Both the position numbers and the translations under genes were made by a program. A stretch of 18,605 nucleotides of DNA from Candidatus Gastranaerophilales bacterium (lineage in GTDB: Bacteria; Cyanobacteriota; Vampirovibrionia; Gastranaerophilales; JAQUYY01): positions 1 through 18,605 of the forward strand of contig JAQUYY010000006.1 in NCBI GenBank assembly GCA_028691575.1. Direction: 5' to 3'. The notes under the pieces are model-generated. The model searched no databases. It worked only from the letters and a program-made list of their open reading frames with translations, and had not been told where the DNA came from. Below are positions 13,701 to 18,605 of this stretch, piece after piece. Numbering within the stretch: the stretch's first letter is position 1; each line of letters begins with the position of its first letter.

Positions 13701-14843
13701 TTATTTTAATTTTCCTATTATTTCATTACAAATTATTCTTTCTGGTTCAGACAAATATTCATTATAATGTTCTAACATTTCGCCAGCCATATCACGGATT
13801 AAAATATCATCTTTAGATATTTGAAGTTTACTATTTAATACCTCATTAAAAACACTAATCATTAATTTTTTTGCATGAATAAATCCTGGATATTCTAATA
13901 TAATTTTTTTTAAATAGGACAATGCTTTTGTAAACTCTTTTTTATTATAATAGTACAGTATTCTAACAAATATTATTATTGGATCCTCTTCACTAAATTT
14001 TTTCCAAGCAAAATCTTTAAGCATATTATTATATTTAAATAAATCATTTTCCTTTTTTTCTTTATCAGCTGTTTTTCTTTTAAAATCTATCATTGATATT
14101 ATTAAACTTTTAATCCAAGGTTCACGAAGAATTTCAAAAGACTTTTCATCAGATAAATATATATCCAATAATTCATTACTATTTAGAGATTCACTCTCGT
14201 TTAATATTTCATTAATAAAATATCCTCGAACTTCATAAACATCCTCATCATTTTTTATTCCTTTTAAAGAATAAGTATTATGTTCTGTTATTAAAGGAAT
14301 TCCAGATAAAATTTCTTTGGCTTCTCTTGAAAGAAAAATTTTTGAAAACTTTCCAATGCGAGAACTTGATTCTATTCTTTTAGCATAATTAATTGAGTAT
14401 CCAATTATTGTTTCAATTTCAGTTTTATTTTCATTCATTTTTATAGAAACTGGTCCAAAATGTATTCCTATTCCCAATTTCATTTTTTTAGGAACAGCAT
14501 TAGAAGAACCCTCTTTCAAGTCTTGCAGCAACTCAATTTCTGCTTTCAAATCAAAACAAAAGGTTAACATTCTTTTTAACAGTAATGCTGGCTTATCTGG
14601 ATGAACACAAAATATTATACCCTCATCTCCTTTTGAATTTATTTCACAATAAATTTCATCTGTATTCTTATAAGGAAAATATTTTTTAGCCAAATTTTTA
14701 AAGACATCGTTGTAATGTAATACTTTTTTAGCATAATTTTCATATCCTAATATTGAACTATAAATAGAAGAATCTATAACATCAGCAAAAAGTAAAACCG
14801 CGTTTTTAATTTGTGAAACATCCACTTCTTTTTCAATTATCAT
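13701..14843 (-). CDS. Class III nucleotidyl cyclase with helical C-terminal domain
   Basis: About 380 residues. The start is placed at 14843 because AAAAGGAG lies 6 nt upstream; an ATG at 14870 would overlap the previous gene and lacks a site. The cyclase domain covers residues ~10-215. Metal aspartates are Asp21 (LFADVID) and Asp73 (KGDEGI); transition-state residues are Asn152 and Arg156 (INYAKR). By-eye alignment puts Asn69 and Thr145 where adenylate cyclases have Lys and Asp, so the nucleobase used is uncertain. Residues ~230-380 are helical, with a TPR-like hairpin near 300-340. The family makes cAMP or cGMP, and PycC members make cCMP or cUMP in Pycsar defence. It lies between an Hsp90-like ATPase gene (19 nt upstream) and a one-TM protein gene (57 nt downstream). 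Confidence 0.85.
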   Translation of the reverse strand: MIIEKEVDVSQIKNAVLLFADVIDSSIYSSILGYENYAKKVLHYNDVFKNLAKKYFPYKNTDEIYCEINSKGDEGIIFCVHPDKPALLLKRMLTFCFDLKAEIELLQDLKEGSSNAVPKKMKLGIGIHFGPVSIKMNENKTEIETIIGYSINYAKRIESSSRIGKFSKIFLSREAKEILSGIPLITEHNTYSLKGIKNDEDVYEVRGYFINEILNESESLNSNELLDIYLSDEKSFEILREPWIKSLIISMIDFKRKTADKEKKENDLFKYNNMLKDFAWKKFSEEDPIIIFVRILYYYNKKEFTKALSYLKKIILEYPGFIHAKKLMISVFNEVLNSKLQISKDDILIRDMAGEMLEHYNEYLSEPERIICNEIIGKLK

Positions 14844-14862
14844 AATAATCTCCTTTTTATAA

Positions 14863-16836
14863 TCAAACAATTATATCTGATAATATATCTGACAATCCTT
14901 TAGAAAAAATATTTATTTTTTCAGGATTAGTTTTCATACATTCTAATCCTAAAAAATCTAATAAATATTTTCTCATATTAGTAGTTTCATCAGTTTTACC
15001 CACTTTAATATATGCAATTTCTATCGCTATATAAATATGTAAAAACGAAATAGAATATTTTGACAAATCACAATTAAATGGGTTTATAAATATTTTTGCA
15101 TTTGCTAAGTCTAAACAAAAACCATTTTTATTGATTTCATCTTTAATATAACAAATTTCAAAAGTTTTTCCTAAAAACTCCATTTTATATCCTACAAACA
15201 ACTTTGGAGAAACCCTTATTATAACTTTTTGATTATCTCGATCTATAGTCTTTTCACATGACTTTTCGTCTTTTATTTTTTTATCAATTATTACTTTATA
15301 CTTTTCATTATCAATCAATAAAAATTCATCTTTATCGCTATTAAGTAATAAATTATAAATATTTTTACTATTATCTTTTAAGGACTGGTCGCTATTTTCG
15401 TCTAATATTTTTAAAATTTCTTCAGCTGATTCCCCATGACAGTCAATATTCATTTTCCCTAATGTATCTGCTATTTTAGTAAATACGCTAACTTTAGTAT
15501 TTTTTATTTCTAAATAAGGGTCTATAAAAGAATTTTTGACTTCTTTTGTTTTGTCCCAATATCCTCTTAACTCCTCATCCAAATTACCAAATAGGTTTTT
15601 AAGATTACGAACAAAATTTCTAAATTCATTTGTATTCCAAACATATTCGTCTCTTGTTACAACTAAAAATCCATTCATATCTTTATGGTAAATTTCAGAA
15701 AAAATCCATGTATCTAATGGTTTTGTAAATATTTGGAATTTACCTCTTCTTAAATGATCATTTGACTTAACTAAAAAATTTTTGTTTCTTACCCAAAAGC
15801 CACTTGCGTTTGTTGATTCTCGAATATCCTCTGAACTAAAAACTAAAAAATATTTAAAATCTCCATCTTGACTTTTTCCATATAATATATCTCCGGTATC
15901 AAATGAAATATCTGTATTAAATTTCGGAAAATATTTCCATAATTTTCTCAACTTTTGCACATTTGGAATACTTTTTTTATCTGAATAATTTATACCTATA
16001 TATACATCTATCGTTTTAAAATATTCATCATTATCCTTAAATTCACACTTTTTAAAAAATTTGTTAATACTTTTTTGTTCTGCTTTATCTAACTCTATTG
16101 AAAAATTTTTTTTTAACCATAGCTTGGCTTTTTCATCTTTTATTTTAGAAAAAAAATCGTCGTTTTTATGCGGTTTAAGTGGTAAATATTTACACAATTC
16201 TAATTCAAAGTCTTCATCCTTATTTTCTGATTTTTCATCAGTTTTATTTTCTCCAGTTAAAAGTTTAATTATATTTTCATCTAATCCTTCAATTATTATT
16301 TCTGTATACGAAAGTGGAAATTCTTTAAAATTTTCTTTTATTGTATCTTCTATCAGAGGAGATAATTCATTTCTATTTACATTTTTCTCAAAATAAGAGC
16401 TAAACTTTTTTATATAATCAATGTTTTTATCTTCATTTTCTTCTTTAAATATTTCTCCTGTGTTTATTTCCAAATAAGATGTTTTATTGTCTTTCTTATT
16501 TTTACTAACAATTTTTACTTTAGAACCTAATTGTATTACTGACATTAAACCCAAACCAAAATAAGAATTTGTCAATTTGTCTTTTTTTGATAATCCATAT
16601 CCAATATTAGAAAAAATTTTATCGTAATCATCCTTTGATATCCCTTTTCCATTGTCAAATAATGATATCCTATTATTATTTTTATCAATATAAATTACAA
16701 AATATGTTGCTTCATTATCTCTTGAATTAGCAACGGCTTCTCTAATTTTTAATAACTCGCTTGAATATATAGATTGTCCTATTGTTTTTATAATACCTAA
16801 TTTTGTATGAACATCAAAATTAAAATTATTCTCCAT
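14863..16836 (-). CDS. Hsp90/MORC-like GHKL ATPase
   Basis: A 657-residue protein with a GHKL ATP-binding domain at about 10-180: Glu33 and Asn37 in EAVANSRDN, Asp61 in FDNGKGIS, a Gly-rich lid near 78-85, and SYFGLGL at 91-97. This is the arrangement of Hsp90, MutL and MORC, not of histidine kinases, and there is no phospho-acceptor domain. The remaining ~450 residues do not match HtpG in detail and are lysine- and asparagine-rich, with mixed alpha/beta character. Bacterial MORC/Hsp90-like ATPases of this kind occur in defence and other conflict loci. A strong GGAGGT site lies 5-6 nt before the ATG. The upstream radical SAM gene ends 12 nt away and the cyclase starts 19 nt after the stop, so they likely form one unit. 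Confidence 0.85.
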   Translation of the reverse strand: MENNFNFDVHTKLGIIKTIGQSIYSSELLKIREAVANSRDNEATYFVIYIDKNNNRISLFDNGKGISKDDYDKIFSNIGYGLSKKDKLTNSYFGLGLMSVIQLGSKVKIVSKNKKDNKTSYLEINTGEIFKEENEDKNIDYIKKFSSYFEKNVNRNELSPLIEDTIKENFKEFPLSYTEIIIEGLDENIIKLLTGENKTDEKSENKDEDFELELCKYLPLKPHKNDDFFSKIKDEKAKLWLKKNFSIELDKAEQKSINKFFKKCEFKDNDEYFKTIDVYIGINYSDKKSIPNVQKLRKLWKYFPKFNTDISFDTGDILYGKSQDGDFKYFLVFSSEDIRESTNASGFWVRNKNFLVKSNDHLRRGKFQIFTKPLDTWIFSEIYHKDMNGFLVVTRDEYVWNTNEFRNFVRNLKNLFGNLDEELRGYWDKTKEVKNSFIDPYLEIKNTKVSVFTKIADTLGKMNIDCHGESAEEILKILDENSDQSLKDNSKNIYNLLLNSDKDEFLLIDNEKYKVIIDKKIKDEKSCEKTIDRDNQKVIIRVSPKLFVGYKMEFLGKTFEICYIKDEINKNGFCLDLANAKIFINPFNCDLSKYSISFLHIYIAIEIAYIKVGKTDETTNMRKYLLDFLGLECMKTNPEKINIFSKGLSDILSDIIV

Positions 16837-16848
16837 TATAACCTCCGC

Positions 16849-17940
16849 TTATTTTTTTTTCAAACAACGATCATATTCATAAATTTTATACAATTTATTT
16901 TTAAATTCATTAAATGATTTCCCGTAAATTTTATTAAATGATTCTTTACTTTTAGTTATCATTCCTTTTCTATAATAAAATAAAAGAGACATTTTTAATC
17001 CCCGCAACAGAGCTTTATTCCAATGTTTACCTGGTAATTTTTGTTTTATTGCCTCAGGATCTCTGTATTCCATAGGAAATGATAAAACTTCTAAATTATT
17101 CAGTAACTTTATTCTATAAAAAAAATCTTCTGGTGTATCGTTAAAATTATATAAAACATATACACGAATTTCTTTGCTTTTAGAAAAAAATGTTTGAGCC
17201 AAAGTAATCGCGTTAATAATTTTTTTTTCATAAGAAATATCATCAAAGGCAAAACGAATGGGGTCAATATCTATTTGAGACAATATTTCTGCTTTTTCTT
17301 TAGTGAACAAGCGTGCATCTAATCCCTGATTAAAATCAATCTTTTTATTTAATTTAACCAATTCATTACATTCATTTTTAAAATTTGGAGAAGCGAACCA
17401 ATTATTATCCCAAAATGTTATCAACGGATAATTTTCATTTATGTCATTAACCCAATTTTTCCTCAAAAAATATGTCGGTTCTAATTTGGTTACTTGACAA
17501 AACTTACATTTTCTTTTACAACCTCGAGAAATAAAAGTTATGGATGTTTTCAATTTTCTTCCAAAAGTCAAGCTATAATCAGGTGACATATTTTCTGCTT
17601 CATCTAATAAACCAACATGTGGTTTTATTCCGGTGTTGGATTCAACATAATCAGGCAGTAAAGAAGCTGCGATTCCGCCAATATGTATTTTACTTGAAGG
17701 AAATCTACTCCTAAAACTCAGTGCTGACTTTATAACTTTGTCTATATCCCAAGTAAAAAGACTAGTGATAAAAATCTCATCTGGCTCACTTAAACCAAAT
17801 GGAACTTCATCCCCTGCCTGCTCAAAAACTTGGCAATTCTTATATTTTTTTTTTAGCATCGAAGATATTTTCATTAACCCCAGTGGTGGATAAGGAGTTT
17901 TTGATACAGGTTCAACTAATAGAAATTGTTTTTTTAACAT
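16849..17940 (-). CDS. Radical SAM protein, B12-binding-type architecture
   Basis: A 363-residue protein. Residues 1-130 form a Rossmann-like domain beginning with the YPPLGL phrase of B12-binding-type radical SAM proteins and containing IHIGGIAA (85-92), but no DxHxxG cobalamin motif is visible. The 4Fe-4S motif is Cys141-x3-Cys145-x2-Cys148 in SRGCKRKCKFC. The radical SAM barrel follows to about 300, including TFWDNNW, NQGLDARL and FAFDD strands. Expected chemistry: reductive cleavage of S-adenosylmethionine to a 5'-deoxyadenosyl radical; the substrate is unknown. AGAGGAT lies about 10 nt before the ATG, inside the end of the coiled-coil gene. It starts 8 nt after that gene and ends 12 nt before the Hsp90-like gene. 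It is not a recognisable viperin. Confidence 0.85.
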   Translation of the reverse strand: MLKKQFLLVEPVSKTPYPPLGLMKISSMLKKKYKNCQVFEQAGDEVPFGLSEPDEIFITSLFTWDIDKVIKSALSFRSRFPSSKIHIGGIAASLLPDYVESNTGIKPHVGLLDEAENMSPDYSLTFGRKLKTSITFISRGCKRKCKFCQVTKLEPTYFLRKNWVNDINENYPLITFWDNNWFASPNFKNECNELVKLNKKIDFNQGLDARLFTKEKAEILSQIDIDPIRFAFDDISYEKKIINAITLAQTFFSKSKEIRVYVLYNFNDTPEDFFYRIKLLNNLEVLSFPMEYRDPEAIKQKLPGKHWNKALLRGLKMSLLFYYRKGMITKSKESFNKIYGKSFNEFKNKLYKIYEYDRCLKKK

Positions 17941-17948
17941 TATATATT

Positions 17949-18605
17949 TTATCCTCTATTCTTCTCTTTCATAAGTTCTTTGGAAAATTCGATGCCGTCT
18001 TTTAAGCGTTTGGTCATTATGGCGTCGTCGATCATTCGTTCAAGTTTTGCTATGGCTCGGACGGATGATTCAGTTTTTGAGCGGTCGAATTCAAGTTGTT
18101 TGATAAGGTCTTCTTTCTTCGCATGGCTGAACTGGAGTTCGTTGTGATGACGGAGTATATCGTTCATATTTTTTTGAGTTGCCATGATGATCTGGTTTTG
18201 CTGATTAATCATTGTGTCTTTGGTTTCAATCTGCTGATGCAGAAAATCTTTGTCCTTCCGATAGTCCTCAGTTGCTGTGTCGAGCTGCTTTTTTGTCAGT
18301 TCAAGTTCCTTTTTCAGGATAGCCATTTCGGCCTGGAGTTCGCGGTCGACTGTCGACCGAGCTGATGTGTCCGGTCGACTATCGCTCACGGTCCGGTCGA
18401 CCGAAATTGTTTGTGAGCGACTGTCGCCCACGGATTTAACTTCTTTATTTTCAGTGTCTTTATTTTTTTTCGGTCGACTGTCGACCGGCTGGGCGACGGT
18501 TCGGTCGACTGTCGACTGTCGACTATCGCTCACATTGCGGTCGACCGAATCTGATTTTGGTCGACTGTCGACCAAGTTCAAATCGGTTATTTCTATGTTA
18601 TTTTT
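17949..18605 (-). CDS. Coiled-coil protein with VDSR/VDR repeat linker (5' end cut by window)
   Basis: At least 219 codons. The frame stays open to the right edge, so the gene almost certainly begins outside; the TTG at 18581 is not a credible start. The first ~80 visible residues are a low-complexity linker of VDSRP and VDRTVSDSR repeats encoded by GTCGAC-rich DNA. The rest (about 120 residues) is a continuous coiled coil of the KDFLHQQIETKDTMI type, as in the tails of plasmid-type DNA-binding proteins such as KfrA or DUF536 replication-associated proteins. A DNA-binding domain would be expected before the linker but is off-window. The radical SAM gene starts 8 nt after the stop. G+C content is clearly higher than in the downstream genes. 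Confidence 0.65.
   Translation of the reverse strand, partial: KNNIEITDLNLVDSRPKSDSVDRNVSDSRQSTVDRTVAQPVDSRPKKNKDTENKEVKSVGDSRSQTISVDRTVSDSRPDTSARSTVDRELQAEMAILKKELELTKKQLDTATEDYRKDKDFLHQQIETKDTMINQQNQIIMATQKNMNDILRHHNELQFSHAKKEDLIKQLEFDRSKTESSVRAIAKLERMIDDAIMTKRLKDGIEFSKELMKEKNRG
18341..18572. repeat. Cluster of twelve GTCGAC palindromes
   Basis: GTCGAC starts at 18345, 18352, 18374, 18396, 18473, 18480, 18504, 18511, 18518, 18540, 18560 and 18567; no other copy was seen in the window. Pairs spaced 7 bp form GGTCGACTGTCGACC, itself a palindrome. A 32-bp unit (18374-18405) recurs at 18518-18549, 144 bp away, differing only in five middle bases. TCGCTCAC and GTGAGCGA add inverted copies (18382-18389, 18413-18420). 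All lie inside the reading frame of the coiled-coil gene. Confidence 0.85.

Noticed and set aside
13038..14843. A firm Pycsar assignment (PycC plus PycTM)
   Set aside because: The downstream protein shows no cyclic-nucleotide-binding fold, and the presence of an Hsp90-like ATPase and radical SAM gene does not match the two-gene system. It is kept only as an analogy.
16849..17940. Prokaryotic viperin
   Set aside because: The protein has an N-terminal Rossmann-like domain and B12-binding-type motifs (YPPLGL, SRGC), which are not viperin-like.
18341..18572. CRISPR array
   Set aside because: Repeats are short palindromes at irregular 7-77 bp spacing inside an open reading frame, with no unique equal-length spacers and no cas genes.
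1..18605. tRNA or rRNA genes
   Set aside because: No cloverleaf with a TTCGA/TTCAA arm plus CCA-end context and no rRNA signature was seen on either strand.

Overview
The window looks like part of a diderm (Gram-negative) bacterial chromosome. An Omp85-type outer-membrane protein with a signal peptide and a terminal Phe implies an outer membrane, and CheY/OmpR-type signalling and a DUF6765-type gene are present. Most genes are extremely AT-rich. Only the two ends (about 1-820 and 17950-18605) are clearly richer in G+C. DUF6765 and the general style hint at a Desulfobacterota-like host, but this is a weak guess.

Layout. (1) 1-820 has no convincing gene and is packed with hairpins and inverted repeats. 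(2) 886-1882, + strand: an overlapping gene pair, a small DUF6788-like protein and a Pol-beta-type nucleotidyltransferase, behind a sigma70-like promoter that lies in a dyad; it resembles a toxin-antitoxin or defence pair. (3) 1883-2291 is a non-coding convergent gap. (4) Everything from 2292 to the right edge is on the - strand and mostly tightly packed. Reading in the direction of transcription (right to left): a coiled-coil protein whose linker DNA carries twelve GTCGAC sites (partial at the edge), a radical SAM protein, an Hsp90/MORC-like ATPase, a class III nucleotidyl cyclase and a one-TM coiled-coil protein. After a 134-nt gap come a CheY-like receiver, a catalytic-domain-only tyrosine recombinase, a DUF6765 protein and a 67-residue protein, followed by an OmpR-type response regulator and its histidine kinase. 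After a 192-nt regulatory gap come an LtaS-like sulfatase-fold transferase, a PAP2 phosphatase, an Omp85/TamA-like protein, a terminator, and a second LtaS-like transferase.

How they may work together. The two-component system plus two LtaS-like enzymes, a lipid phosphatase and an outer-membrane assembly-type protein read as an envelope-modification locus. Both transferase genes have the same dyad (arms ATTAGAA/TTCTAAT) at a similar distance upstream, which suggests one shared regulator. The most novel-looking part is the operon of radical SAM protein, Hsp90-like ATPase, class III cyclase and membrane protein. The cyclase keeps its metal and transition-state residues but lacks the usual adenine- or guanine-specifying residues. 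The layout recalls nucleotide-signalling defence modules, although no canonical cyclic-nucleotide-binding effector is visible.
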